DNA of 64,000 bases, from contig NZ_JAUSYD010000001.1 in the NCBI RefSeq assembly GCF_030816615.1, positions 7,214,501 through 7,278,500 of the forward strand. The letters run 5' to 3'. The DNA is from Streptomyces sp. B1I3. Lineage in GTDB: Bacteria; Actinomycetota; Actinomycetes; Streptomycetales; Streptomycetaceae. Below are positions 36,089 through 44,836 of the stretch, piece after piece. How positions within the stretch are numbered: the stretch's first letter is position 1; each line of letters starts with the position of its first letter. Both the position numbers and the translations under genes were made by a program. The notes beneath the pieces are model-generated. The model worked only from the letters and a program-made list of their open reading frames with translations, did no database searches and was not told the origin of the DNA.

Positions 36089-37252
36089 TCAGGGAGCGGA
36101 CCTCAGCGGCGGTGCCTGCCACGTCACGGGCGGCTGGAGTAGGGGCGAGGGCTCCGGTCCGGGGTCATCGGTGTTGACGACGCCGGCGGCCGCGTGGTCG
36201 AAGTCGGCGGGCCAGCGGGTGTGCTCGCTGGCCAGGGCGCCGGTCAGGCGTGCTTCGACAAGGTCGGCGGTGCTCATGTCGGTGCCGCGCAAGTCGGCCA
36301 TGCGGAGGTCGGCGCGGTGGAAGACCGCGCCGTGGGCGTCGGCCTTGCGCAGGTTCGCCTCGCGCAGGTCGGTCTCGGTGAAGTCGGCGTCACGCAGGTC
36401 GGTTTCGACCAGCTTTGCGGCCCGTAGGTCGCCCAGAATGCAGCGAGCCCGGCGGAGAATCGCGGTCGTGAGGTCGGCGTGCCGCAGGTTGACCGAGACC
36501 AGGGACGCCTGGGTCAGATTGGCGTGGTACAGGCTCGCCGCCTCCATGCAAGCGCGGTCGAAGTTGACCTCGGGGAACCACAGTCCGTCGCAGTCGGCCC
36601 GGCGCAGGTCGGTGAGGCTGAGATTGACCCAGGACTGCTCCCGGCGCTGGCACAGCACGCCGAGCGCGGTCAGCGCCACCTGGGTGTCGGCGGCGCGGGT
36701 CTCCAGGGGCGAGATGTCGTTGATGGGAGCGTCCACCGCCGGTGGTCCCGGCTCGACGGGTGGCCAGGGCAGGTGGGTACGCAGGTACGCGGCCTGGATG
36801 GAGATGATGGCTTCCCGGTCGCGGGCGGACTGCTCCGCGATCCGCCACAGCGCGTGCAACCCGCCGATGCGCACATCCAGCTTATCGCTGCCGAGCTGGT
36901 CGACGGCCCGGCTGAATCGGTCGGTGACGTAGCCCTCCTGAGTGGCGCGCAAACCGTCCTGACTGACCCGCAGCTGCCGCCAGGTGGCATACGCGCCGAA
37001 GAGCACGATCAGGCCGCCGACCACCTGCAGAAGCGTCGTACGGACATCGTTCACCGCCTTCAGCCGATCCTGCGCGGCGACGCTCGCCCCGGCGAGATCG
37101 TGGTTGACCACCACGCCCGGCAGTACGACGAACAGCGCGCCCAGAACGACCAGCACTGCTCCGACCAGTAGGCCTGCGGCTACACGACGCCTGACCGCAC
37201 CGTCGTGCCATGCCCGCCGCCCGCGGTCTGGTTCCCCCATGTCCATGGGCAT
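36089..37252 (-). CDS. Membrane-anchored pentapeptide-repeat protein
   Basis: 387-residue protein with two N-terminal transmembrane helices (about 25-50 and 73-92). A cytoplasmic linker with a conserved helical motif (DRFSRAVDQLGSDKLDVRIG) follows, then roughly 25 pentapeptide repeats from about residue 215 (NLTQASLVSVNLRHADLTTA, ADFTETDLREANLRKADAHG). Pentapeptide repeats form a right-handed quadrilateral helix. This membrane-anchored DRFSRAV type is common in actinobacteria and cyanobacteria, function unknown. Three ATGs lie close together at the 5' end (MPMDMG); I keep the first. The 226 bp to the convergent upstream gene shows nothing recognisable. Confidence 0.82.
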   Translation of the reverse strand: MPMDMGEPDRGRRAWHDGAVRRRVAAGLLVGAVLVVLGALFVVLPGVVVNHDLAGASVAAQDRLKAVNDVRTTLLQVVGGLIVLFGAYATWRQLRVSQDGLRATQEGYVTDRFSRAVDQLGSDKLDVRIGGLHALWRIAEQSARDREAIISIQAAYLRTHLPWPPVEPGPPAVDAPINDISPLETRAADTQVALTALGVLCQRREQSWVNLSLTDLRRADCDGLWFPEVNFDRACMEAASLYHANLTQASLVSVNLRHADLTTAILRRARCILGDLRAAKLVETDLRDADFTETDLREANLRKADAHGAVFHRADLRMADLRGTDMSTADLVEARLTGALASEHTRWPADFDHAAAGVVNTDDPGPEPSPLLQPPVTWQAPPLRSAP

Positions 37253-37339
37253 GGGAGCCTAGACACCACCCACAAGTCGATCAAGAGTGCTGTGCCACTG
37301 GCCCGTGACACGAGAACGGCCATACGAGTTGAGCGAGTT

Positions 37340-37766
37340 GTGACGCAAGCCTGGGCCCGTGCGGCCTGCTCCCATCCTGCCCTGTCCGGCATCTCTCGCG
37401 CGCACTTCGGCGAGTTGCTCGAAGAACTCGCGTCCCGGTGGCAGGCGGCGCGGGAGTCGGCTGCACGAGCGGCGTGGCGGAGCCCGTAGACGGGCCGCCG
37501 GCGCCGGACCCAAGCAGCGGCTCGCTTTCACCGATCGGCTCCTGATCACCCTCGTCCATCTACGGCTCGGGCTACCGCACGTCGCGCTGGCCGAACTGTA
37601 CGGGTTGGACCGCTCCACGCTCTCCGGGGCGATCCGTCAGGTGCGGCCGCTGCTGGCGACTCGTGGCTTCGCCGTCCCCGACCACGGTTCGGTCCGGCCC
37701 ACACACCAGCGAGTCGGACCGCAGCGACTGCGGCGCTTCGCTCGGCTCATCGTGCGGACCGGATAA
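37340..37766 (+). pseudogene. IS5-family transposase, N-terminal fragment with frameshift
   Basis: The N-terminal HTH part of an IS5-like transposase: HPALSGISRAHFGELLEELA in one frame, then, after a shift near 37450, AGAGPKQRLAFTDRLLITLV, HVALAELYGLDRSTLSGAIR and RPLLATRGFAVPD in another. The catalytic DDE domain is missing. The following 37767-38041 stretch shows no supportable gene, only AT-richer sequence. Confidence 0.8.
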
Positions 37767-38041
37767 GGATGCCCGCGATGTGGAGTCCAGCGAGAAAGAA
37801 AGATGGCTGCAGTTTTGTCAGTATCATCCGACGATGATCCACCAGTCAAGATCATTTGAAGACACCGCCCAGCTCCGCGATGAGCGCCGCTCCGCCCAGG
37901 AGTATCCCTTCGGCGGGAACGGTTGCGGTTCGCACGAGAGCCGTACGCTTTGTCGGCTGGGACTCCGTCCGGTCGGGCCCGAGGCCGGCCCGGGACGAGC
38001 GATCCGGGTGATGTAGAAGGCGGTCGACGGCGACGGCATTC

Positions 38042-38605
38042 TCACAGAGTGCGTAGGCCCCGGTCGGCGAACGCGATCAGCCACTCGAAGCTCTCGTCGA
38101 TGTCGGCGCTCCACTGGAAACCGTTGGCCGCCTGCAATGTGGCGAAGCCGTGGCAGAGGCTGCGGAGCATGCGCAGGGCGTGGTCCACATCGGACTCTGC
38201 GATCTCGTAGCCGCGCAGGACCGTCATGAACGCGCCGAGCAGCTGCTGACCCGCGGTGGCCAGCGGATCCTCCGGGCCGGACGGTTCCACGCCAATTGTC
38301 GCGGCGTACTGGCCGGGGTGCTCCAGCACGAAGGCGCGGAAGGCGCGGGCCGCGGCCGCCAGGGCGTCGCGGCCCGCGTACCCCTGGACCGCGCCGCCGA
38401 CGGCGTCGGCGGCCTCGCGCAACGCCAGGGCCGCGATGCGGCGGTTGAGGTCTTCCTGGCCGGCCACGTGCTTGTACAGGGACGGGGTACGCACGCCCAC
38501 CCGTTCGGCCAGCAAGCCCATCGTCAGGTTGCCCAGGCCCACCTCGTCGGCGAGGGCGGCACCGGCCGCGACCACGGCCGCCGGGTCCAGGCCGGCCCTA
38601 GGCAC
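38042..38605 (-). CDS. TetR-family transcriptional regulator
   Basis: Repressor (187 aa) with the N-terminal HTH VVAAGAALADEVGLGNLTMG / LLAERVGVRTPSLYKHVAG, and a ligand-binding domain of the TetR_C_33-like kind (ALAAAARAFRAFVLEHPGQY). It starts 8 bp inside the end of the upstream alpha/beta hydrolase gene, so the two are translationally coupled. The palindrome in front of that operon (39459-39477) is its probable autoregulatory operator. The likely inducer is a small molecule hydrolysed by, or related to, the hydrolase's substrate. Confidence 0.9.
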   Translation of the reverse strand: MPRAGLDPAAVVAAGAALADEVGLGNLTMGLLAERVGVRTPSLYKHVAGQEDLNRRIAALALREAADAVGGAVQGYAGRDALAAAARAFRAFVLEHPGQYAATIGVEPSGPEDPLATAGQQLLGAFMTVLRGYEIAESDVDHALRMLRSLCHGFATLQAANGFQWSADIDESFEWLIAFADRGLRTL

Positions 38606-39434
38606 GAGCGGCGTCCGATCGAAGGAAGGAGAGCATGAGCGAAACCACCTGGTCGGGGAACTGGTCGTGCGGGTAGTGCCCGGCGCCCTCGATCATCTCA
38701 AGGCGACCGAGGCCCGACGGCAGGGCGTCAACGATCGCCGAACCTTCGGCGTGCGGGTCGGCCCAGTCGGGGTCGAGCGTGCCCATGATGACCAGGACCG
38801 GGCAACGGACGTTGCCGAGCTGCGTGCCGGCGTCGGTCGGGGCGCTGCGCCCCATGCCCTGCATGGCCTTCATCCGGCCCGGCTCGCGCAGCAGGGCCTC
38901 GACGCGGCCGAGTCGTGTGGCCCAGTCGGCCGGCTTCACGCCGGGGTAGGCCACGTCGAGATACGAGCGCCACAGCGGCACACTGCCGAAGACGCCCGAG
39001 CCGAGCAGCCGCAGTATGCCCTGCCGGAAACGCTTGACCCGCAGGTCGCCGAGGCGGATCGACTGCTTGCGGGTGAACGGCGCCAACTCGACAACCGCAG
39101 TGATCAGCGAGGGCTCCTGCGCCGCGGCAATGGTGGCGGCGCCGCCGGAGGCCGAGTGGCCGACGAGCAAGGCGGGGCCGCCCAGGTGGCGGATCGCGGC
39201 AAGCAGGTCGCCGGCGATGGCGGTGCGGCTCCAGGCCGGCCAGCCGACGCTGGACTCGCCGCAGCCGCGCAGATCGACCGCGGCGACTCGGTAGCCCGCC
39301 GCCACCAGCGGCGGGATCACGGCACGGTACGCGGCGCGGCTGTCGCCCATGCCATGCGCCAGAACGATCAGCGGGCCGGCCCCCGCCACCTCGTAAGCGA
39401 TCGTGCCGCCGTCGACGGCAAGGTATTCAGTCAC
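38598..39434 (-). CDS. Alpha/beta-fold hydrolase
   Basis: Cytoplasmic hydrolase (278 aa). The oxyanion region is LAHGMGDSRAAYR, the nucleophile elbow GHSASGG (Ser near 91), the acid region MGTLDPDWADP (~218) and the catalytic His in GAGHYPHDQFP (~256). I start at GTG 39434 because GGAGGA lies 6 bp upstream; the TTG at 39446 would overlap that ribosome binding site. First gene of a two-gene operon with a TetR regulator. Substrate unknown. Confidence 0.88.
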   Translation of the reverse strand: MTEYLAVDGGTIAYEVAGAGPLIVLAHGMGDSRAAYRAVIPPLVAAGYRVAAVDLRGCGESSVGWPAWSRTAIAGDLLAAIRHLGGPALLVGHSASGGAATIAAAQEPSLITAVVELAPFTRKQSIRLGDLRVKRFRQGILRLLGSGVFGSVPLWRSYLDVAYPGVKPADWATRLGRVEALLREPGRMKAMQGMGRSAPTDAGTQLGNVRCPVLVIMGTLDPDWADPHAEGSAIVDALPSGLGRLEMIEGAGHYPHDQFPDQVVSLMLSFLRSDAARA

Positions 39435-39458
39435 GAGATCCTCCAAGGTGGCTAACTT

Positions 39459-39477
39459 GATTAGCTAGCAGCTAATC
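39459..39477. promoter_or_regulatory. Candidate TetR operator
   Basis: GATTAGCTAGCAGCTAATC: perfect 7-bp arms around a 5-bp centre, 25 bp upstream of the hydrolase start. Its AT-richness contrasts with the surroundings. Placement and symmetry fit autoregulation by the TetR protein encoded in the operon. Confidence 0.7.
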
Positions 39478-39892
39478 TCAATAGCTCACCTTGTCAACAC
39501 GGTTATCGTTACGGCTCCCGTACCGCCTCCCGGTCAGTGACCATCGGCAATGCTCCGATGATCAAGTCCCTGACCACCTTGGCGGTCGACGTACGGTGCC
39601 TCGCGGCGACCATGATCGACCTCACCGGCCCGCGTAACTCGACTACTCACGCCCGGGCCGGCGTCCAATGAACCTTGACTTCCCGGGGCCTGTCGGCGGC
39701 GCGGACAAGGCCGGGACGCCGCCCCGCAGTCCCGGCCGACAAGACCACTACCGTGCGCGCCGCGTACCTGGAGGGCCGGTCCTGGAGGGCCAGTCCATAG
39801 CCTTGCCGGTAAGAGACCCAGAGGGATAGGGGTCGGGTCCGGGGGTAGCCGCAGTTGGGTACGACGCACGCGCTATCGCGGGAGGTATCCCT
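39478..39892. other. Intergenic stretch without a supportable gene
   Basis: 415 bp between the hydrolase operon and the small antitoxin-like gene. On the minus strand 39540-39620 one frame reads TAKVVRDLIIGALPMVTD, faintly transposase-like, but without start or continuity. The right end carries the promoter of the following gene, with a GGGTAC hexamer at 39857-39862 that could be a SigB-type -10 box. Confidence 0.3.
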
Positions 39893-40087
39893 ATGAGCAA
39901 GCTCGGAGACATGGCGAACAAGGCCAAGGAGATGGCGAAGGGCCACCCCGACCAGGCCGACAAGGGTGTAGCGAGCGCCGAGCGGATGGTCGACGAGCGC
40001 ACGGGCAACAAGTACGACGCCCAGACCGACAAGGTCGCCGATGCGACACGTCGCTCCTACGGAGGCCACGGGGCCACGGAGCGCTGA
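39893..40087 (+). CDS. Small MT0933/Rv0909-like antitoxin-family protein
   Basis: 64-residue, Lys/Asp-rich, mostly helical protein (MSKLGDMANKAKEMAKGHPD, DKGVASAERMVDERTGNKYD). The second motif is characteristic of the MT0933-like antitoxin / CsbD-like small proteins that are abundant in Streptomyces. No toxin gene is next to it, so a stress-protein role is as likely as a toxin-antitoxin one. GGGAGGT lies at a normal distance before the ATG. A very strong terminator follows. Confidence 0.75.
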   Translation: MSKLGDMANKAKEMAKGHPDQADKGVASAERMVDERTGNKYDAQTDKVADATRRSYGGHGATER

Positions 40088-40103
40088 TCACACCCACACG
40101 CCA

Positions 40104-40148
40104 AAGCCCTGGGCCCCTGGCACTCCGCGTGCCAGGGGCCTAGGGCTT
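40104..40148. terminator. Terminator hairpin, 20-bp stem
   Basis: Arms 40104-40123 and 40129-40148 pair over 20 bp with a single G-U pair and a 5-base loop TCCGC, directly after the small antitoxin-like gene. Confidence 0.85.
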
Positions 40149-40460
40149 CCAGGCGTGCGCCTCCCGGCTGCGCCGCTCGTTCAGTTCGGTGCGTAGCGCG
40201 GCTCCATCCAGGTCCTCGAGGAAGTCGCGCTGGTCATTCTTGGCCAGGATGACGGGGGAGCCCGCCTGATCGCGTGCGTGCGTGCGTGCAGTCGTCAGTC
40301 GGTGGCGCGCAGGTCGTGTGCCGGGATCAGCCGTTTCCGCTGCGGGTCCGGTACCGCTTTGGGCAGGTCGACGACCTCGTGACGGCGGCAGATTGCCGCA
40401 CGGCTGACGCTGCGCGCGGTGGCGGACTGCTGTGGGGTCAGCGTCGGACGCGAGTTCATA
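40140..40460 (-). other. Two unrecognised minus-strand coding remnants
   Basis: Codon-like minus-strand reading without start codons. About 40140-40260 ends GAALRTELNERRSREAHAWK-stop. About 40296-40458 reads RPTLTPQQSATARSVSRAAI ... HDLRATD-stop, vaguely HTH-like. Both look like 3' ends of lost genes; I cannot name them. From 40460 to 40710 only G-rich non-coding sequence is seen. Confidence 0.35.
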
Positions 40461-40710
40461 GCTTCGCCGGCCACAGCAGTCCGGCAGTGGCTATGTGGGG
40501 CGGAGGGGGCAACAGGGGCAGCAGGGGTGGGTCAAGGCAGCGGCGCCGCAGACGACGGGGGTTGCTCCGGTTCATCTCCCCGGTCACCTCGGTGCTGTGC
40601 ACCCTCAGGCTGGAAGGGGTCTCGTGCAGTCTGGTGAGCGTTTGCTGAGCGATGTCCGTGAGCACGCTGGGGGACATGGTGGCAAGGGCGCTGATCGTGA
40701 CTACTGAACG

Positions 40711-40893
40711 TGCGAGCGGCTGGCCGCGGAGCGCGGACTGGGGCAGCTGGACGCCGGAATGAACCTGGCCCGCCAGGATTCCTACCGGCGGATGATCGAC
40801 CGCGGGTTTCCGTACCTGGCTGCAGGGCGTGGCCATGCACAGACCCAACGAGCCCGGCTACAGCCACCCGGACGCCACGTGATCGACGACTGA
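40711..40893 (+). pseudogene. GNAT acetyltransferase remnant (C-terminal ~60 codons, two frameshifts)
   Basis: Reads CERLAAERGLGQLDAGMNLA and RQDSYRRMIDRGF, then after a shift RTWLQGVAMHRPNEPGYSHP, then VIDD and a stop. This matches the usual C-terminus of an actinobacterial GNAT family. The two frame changes (near 40810 and 40880) and the missing N-terminus mark it as dead. Confidence 0.65.
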
Positions 40894-41058
40894 CGTTGAG
40901 ACCACCGCTTTACTCGGGTCCGGGGAAGACCCCACTCGAGCCAGAACGCCTGAACAGACACCACTTGTCGACGAGTTGCAGCAGCACTTGCTGCTCAGTG
41001 GATGGAGAAATGTCGGCGAGAACTGACACCGGTCGGCGGTCGAGGAATCAAGCTGCCT

Positions 41059-42096
41059 CTATTCGCTGATGCTGGGGTTGCTCGCCAGGATGTCCTCGGT
41101 GGTTTGCCAGAGGCGGGGCAGGAAGCGGGTGACATCTTCGGTGCGGCGGAGGATGTCCCCAGTGAAGCTGATGCCGAGGTCGGTGACGGCTGCCCGGAAC
41201 GCCGGGGTGAAGGTGCGGTGAAGCTCGGGGGCGTCCGCAGCCAGGATGGTGTGACAGCGGGCGAAGGTTGCGATGATCCAGAAGACGGCTTCATGGTGGT
41301 CGCCACGGTCGATGAGGTCCTGGCTGCCGTCGATCGCGATCGGCCGTGCGGCCGGAGTGATGTCGCTGCTGAAGAAGAACGGGGTCCTGGCGACCTCGGC
41401 GGTGGCGTCGAAAGTCTTGGTGAGTTCGCGCAGATGGTGCTGGATGCGTCGGGCGGACAGGTTCCGGCAGCCGAGGAGATCCAGCAGTTCGGGGTAAAGG
41501 CCGGGGTGTCCGTAGTCGGCGAGGACCTCGCGTGCGGCCAGGTAGCGCAGGCGTACGGTCGGATTGCGCAGGGCGGCGACCAGAAGCACGTGGGTGGTCA
41601 CGCCCGTGGGGAACAGCCAGGACAGCACCTGTTCGTGGAATGGTGCTGAGGGGTCGATGGCCGCAAGCCGGGATTCGATCCGGTGGCGGGCGTCCTGGCA
41701 TCTGCGGCGGACCCACGGCCGGGCGGCGAAGCTGCCCGAGACCTGTGCCTGCAGTTCGCGCAGGTGGCCGGTGGGGTCATCGATGATCGTGTCGGTGCGG
41801 AAGCTGCCGGCCAGGTGATAGGAGGCGAGGACGTCTTCGGTAGACACGAGCTGTGACCAGGGCAGGTAGCTGATCTCCAGCAGGGTGTCGCCGTAGCGGA
41901 GTTTGCCCGGTTTGGCAGGCGGGTCGTCCTGGGCGGTGACGACGACGATGTCGACGTCCGAGGAGGTCGGCAGCTCGGCGTTGTCCGGGAGCCCGACCGT
42001 TGAGCCGCTGAAGTACGCCCCCCGGAACCCCGCATCTGACCGGGCATGCCGGGCGACCCATGTGGCCGCAGTAGAACGTCCCAGCCCCACGTTCAC
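41059..42096 (-). CDS. Nucleotidyltransferase-domain protein
   Basis: 345-residue protein. The N-terminal nucleotidyltransferase fold has the signature FSGSTVGLPDNAELPTSSDV followed by DIVVVT, giving the GS...DxD metal site near residues 28-50. The C-terminal two thirds are helical (ARHRIESRLAA, NLSARRIQHHLRELTKTF) without a recognised domain. Such proteins transfer a nucleotide to a small molecule (antibiotic-modifying type) or to a protein; the target is not evident. I start at GTG 42096, preceded by AGGGGAGGA; the longer reading from 42165 has no ribosome binding site. A single-gene unit. Confidence 0.78.
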   Translation of the reverse strand: MNVGLGRSTAATWVARHARSDAGFRGAYFSGSTVGLPDNAELPTSSDVDIVVVTAQDDPPAKPGKLRYGDTLLEISYLPWSQLVSTEDVLASYHLAGSFRTDTIIDDPTGHLRELQAQVSGSFAARPWVRRRCQDARHRIESRLAAIDPSAPFHEQVLSWLFPTGVTTHVLLVAALRNPTVRLRYLAAREVLADYGHPGLYPELLDLLGCRNLSARRIQHHLRELTKTFDATAEVARTPFFFSSDITPAARPIAIDGSQDLIDRGDHHEAVFWIIATFARCHTILAADAPELHRTFTPAFRAAVTDLGISFTGDILRRTEDVTRFLPRLWQTTEDILASNPSISE

Positions 42097-42365
42097 AACG
42101 CATCCTCCCCTGGTGACGAGTGCAAGATCTTCATTGTTCCAGTGTGCTGCGGCAGGCAGTTGCAATGAGGGGCGCGGCGGGCCGCCAGGAGCGGGAGGAA
42201 GCCAGTAACTACTTCACCACCGCGCGCATCATCAGCAGGGACCAACGCTGCGGCCGTCCGCCTCCTCGTCCGCGACGAGCGCATCCAGGCCGCCGACCGG
42301 GCCGCCGGCCTGCTCCTGCTGCTGTTCGCCCAACCTGTGCCGCTCCTACCGGCGGGCGCTTGGGC

Positions 42366-42397
42366 TTGACCTTCGAGTCGGGTGGAAGGTTTACCGT
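42366..42397 (+). promoter_or_regulatory. MerR-type promoter-operator
   Basis: TTGACC (-35, 42366-42371) and a TACCGT-like -10 (42392-42397) are separated by 20 bp, the long spacer typical of MerR-activated promoters. The inverted repeat ACCTTC/GAAGGT (42369-42374, 42385-42390) lies between them. CAGGAGGA and ATG 42414 follow. The downstream gene is only the first seven codons of a MerR regulator (MRISQLA); see the split-gene finding. Confidence 0.65.
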
Positions 42398-42461
42398 CGA
42401 TGCCAGGAGGACCATGCGGATCTCCCAGCTTGCCGTAATGCTGATGCAGGGAAAAGGCGCA

Positions 42462-43394
42462 ATGTCAGTGCCGTGCTGTTCACTTGGCCGCGTGGACGCC
42501 TCTGCTCTGCGCGCTCGTCTGAACGACGCCTGGCGCGCGCCCGAATTGCACTGCCCGCTGCCCATTCATGGGGCAGGACATTTCTGTGTGCCCAGTGACG
42601 CGGAGGATCTGGCCGAGCTGGAGCGCGTCGCTGCGGACGTGGTCGACGGGGCGGGTCTGCCGGTACGTGCGTGGGTCGTCGGGGGTAAGGCGGCAGGAGT
42701 GCCCGACGGTCCGCCAGTGGGCAGGGAGGGTGGGCTCCCCATCGGTGGGGAGGGCGGGCTGCTCGAGCTGCGCGGGTGGGTGCTGGCCGAGCACTGGTTC
42801 GGATACGGCGTGACGGCCACCGCCGATGGCCCGCGCCGCGTCGTGGTCCTCGCCCGGCGCGCGTTCACCCGCCCGCCCGGGGTCGGGTGGGTGGCGTTGC
42901 TGCGGGAGGCCACCGGGTGGACGGAGCCCGATCGGTGCGGCGTCGACTGGGCCGCGACGGAGGCAGCGCTGTGCACCGCGCTGCCCGGTGACTACAAGGA
43001 CATCGTCGACGCCTTCGGCGCGGGCAGCTTCGACGAGTACCTGGACCTGCTGGTGCCAGGTGCGCTGGGCACGGATCTCGTCTCCTGGGGCCGGGACATG
43101 GCGCGGTACCCCGACCTGTACAGGCCATACCCGGTCCACCCCGCGCCCGGCCGCGTGCTCATATGGGGGACCTCCGAGCAGGAACTCACCTTCCACTGGC
43201 TGACTGGACCGGCCGATCCCGACGACTGGGCGGTCCTGGTGCAGCACCTGGACGGTGAGTGGCAGCGCTTCGACTGCGGCACCGGCGAGTTCGTGCTGCG
43301 CATGCTCACCGACCGCACCCCGCCGTTCGCCTTCCCGCCCTCCGCCGGACCGTTCCCCCACTGGTTCGCTTCATGGGAGCTGCCGGAGCGCTGA
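42462..43394 (+). CDS. SMI1/KNR4-like protein inserted in a MerR gene
   Basis: 310-residue soluble protein. The C-terminal half matches the SMI1/KNR4 (SUKH) fold: ALPGDYKDIVDAFGAGSFDE near 173, LDLLVPGA, then VHPAPGRVLIWGTSEQELTF near 227 and DWAVLVQHLDGEWQRFDCGT. SUKH proteins often act as immunity proteins to polymorphic toxins, but no toxin is adjacent. The N-terminal ~120 residues are not recognised. I choose ATG 42462 (GGAAAAGG upstream). Translation from 42414 would fuse seven MerR codons to it. It lies exactly between the two ends of a MerR regulator gene. Confidence 0.7.
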   Translation: MSVPCCSLGRVDASALRARLNDAWRAPELHCPLPIHGAGHFCVPSDAEDLAELERVAADVVDGAGLPVRAWVVGGKAAGVPDGPPVGREGGLPIGGEGGLLELRGWVLAEHWFGYGVTATADGPRRVVVLARRAFTRPPGVGWVALLREATGWTEPDRCGVDWAATEAALCTALPGDYKDIVDAFGAGSFDEYLDLLVPGALGTDLVSWGRDMARYPDLYRPYPVHPAPGRVLIWGTSEQELTFHWLTGPADPDDWAVLVQHLDGEWQRFDCGTGEFVLRMLTDRTPPFAFPPSAGPFPHWFASWELPER

Positions 43395-43398
43395 GCCC

Positions 43399-43704
43399 AT
43401 GCTAACCCGGCTGTCAGCGCCGCTGACCGTGCTCGGCGAAGCGTCTGGGCCGCCGGGACCGACTGCGGGTCTGCTGGTCATGACCCTTGCCAGTTCCGAT
43501 AGGCAGGCCATCGCCGACGGGATACGGCTTACCTTGCCGGCCGGCCGAGCCGGATCTGTCGCCGAACTCGCAGCCACCGAGCAGCAGTGCTGCCCGTTCT
43601 TCGACTTCCGCATCCACCTTGATGGCCGCCGGCTGTACTTGGAGGTCCGCGCACCCGCTGAAGGTGCGCCCCTCCTCGACGACTTGTTCGGCACGTCCCC
43701 CTGA
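43399..43704 (+). pseudogene. MerR-family regulator, detached C-terminal domain
   Basis: The open frame from 43399 ends in SVAELAATEQQCCPFFDFRI followed by HLDGRRLYLEVRAPAEGAPL. I recognise this as the Cys-Cys-containing C-terminal effector segment of Streptomyces MerR-type metal/redox regulators. The homology starts only around 43470; there is no DNA-binding domain. The missing N-terminus is represented by MRISQLA at 42414-42434, on the other side of the SMI1/KNR4-like gene. Confidence 0.65.
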
Positions 43705-44031
43705 CCGCGCCCCAACCTCGTTCGCCACCCGCTTGTCAGCGAGATCTTGAGAGTGTGGGCGCCCATTCTCATTCGCTTCGATGAAGCCAGGTTCAGAGTC
43801 GAAGGTGGTGTCACCTGCCACCTGGTAGCCACGGCACTTCCCTCGCACGGATCGCAGCTACCACGCTCAGTCCTCCGGGCAGCTGAAGCCATCCGTCGAC
43901 GGCGTGACCCCAGCCAGTTGCGCCTCCACCGCCTGACCTGCACGATGTCACAACTTCCGGTCGCCGAAGCACTGTTGTGCAGCGCCTGCTCGTCTGGGGC
44001 GCACTCGCGATCACCGAGAGGAGACAGCGGA
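43705..44031. other. Intergenic stretch upstream of the sigma factor module
   Basis: 327 bp without a supportable gene. The open reading frame that covers it has poor codon character before GTG 44032. The right end carries GAGAGGAGA, the ribosome binding site of the small membrane-protein gene, and should contain the promoter of the three-gene module. Confidence 0.35.
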
Positions 44032-44280
44032 GTGGATCCGGTTGTGGCAGGGGCGGTAGCCACCGTTCTTGTCAGCATCGTGAGCGGTGCAGTGAAGATC
44101 GCTCGCCATAGGCTCAGTGCAGAGGTGGAACTGGCCCGCATTGCGGACGCCGGTCTCACTGAGCGGGTCCGTCACACGGTCCCGTGGGGCACGCTTCAGG
44201 AACACGCGAAAGACAGGCACGTACAGGCGGCTCCCCGTCGCAGGGGAGGGGGCCACGATGGAGGACACCGCCGGCACTGA
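44032..44280 (+). CDS. Small putative membrane protein preceding the sigma factor gene
   Basis: 82-residue product of a GTG start preceded by GAGAGGAGA. One hydrophobic helix at the N-terminus (PVVAGAVATVLVSIVSGAVK), then a charged cytoplasmic tail. No homologous family recognised. Its last 23 bp overlap the sigma factor gene, implying translational coupling. It may tether or regulate that sigma factor, but this is inferred from position only. Confidence 0.5.
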   Translation: MDPVVAGAVATVLVSIVSGAVKIARHRLSAEVELARIADAGLTERVRHTVPWGTLQEHAKDRHVQAAPRRRGGGHDGGHRRH

Positions 44281-44836
44281 ACTCGCGACAGCGCCACCAC
44301 GGGACTCCTCCGCCTCGTTACCCGGACGCCAACTGGCCGAAGCGTTGCATCAGGAGCAGTACCCCGCCCTGGTTCGCTTTCTCCTCCTCAACGGTGCCAC
44401 GTGGACAGCCGCCCAGGACGCGGCCCAGGACGCGTTCACCCAGATGTGCGCTCCCGGTCTTTCCATCGCCTATCCCAAAGCCTGGCTGCGCAAAGTCGCT
44501 TGGCGATCGTGGGTAAAGCAGAAGGTCACGCCCGAGGAACTTTGCTCGGACCCTCCCGAACCGCACGAACTGACGATGCGCTGGCAGACCCCCGCACAAG
44601 CGGCCGAACTCGATGAAGAGATCAAGACCGTCATTGCCCGTCTGCTCCAGCTCCCCGCCAAGCAACGCGCCGCTATGGCCTGGACCCTTGACGGATTCAC
44701 CACAGAGGAAAGCGCGCGTGCCATGGGCACCACACCAGCAGCTGTCCGGCAGAACCTCGCTCGGGCCCGGACAGCCCTGAAAGCCGGCCTCGGGCCGAGT
44801 GGCGACGGGCGAAGTACGAAGGAGGAAGGACGATGA
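44258..44836 (+). CDS. ECF-like RNA polymerase sigma factor
   Basis: 192-residue sigma-70 family protein. Region 2 is visible as QYPALVRFLLLNGATWTAAQ followed by DAAQDAFTQMCAPG, and region 4 as LPAKQRAAMAWTLDGFTTEE and TPAAVRQNLARARTALK (HTH). The ATG at 44258 follows CAGGGGAGGG. Overlaps the next gene by 4 bp (ATGA). It directs transcription of an unknown regulon. No classical zinc-binding anti-sigma motif (HxxxCxxC) is seen in either neighbour. Confidence 0.85.
   Translation: MEDTAGTELATAPPRDSSASLPGRQLAEALHQEQYPALVRFLLLNGATWTAAQDAAQDAFTQMCAPGLSIAYPKAWLRKVAWRSWVKQKVTPEELCSDPPEPHELTMRWQTPAQAAELDEEIKTVIARLLQLPAKQRAAMAWTLDGFTTEESARAMGTTPAAVRQNLARARTALKAGLGPSGDGRSTKEEGR

Noticed and set aside
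39893..40087. Toxin partner for the MT0933-like antitoxin
   Set aside because: No toxin-like gene lies on either side: a terminator follows at once and non-coding DNA precedes. A complete toxin-antitoxin module is not supported.
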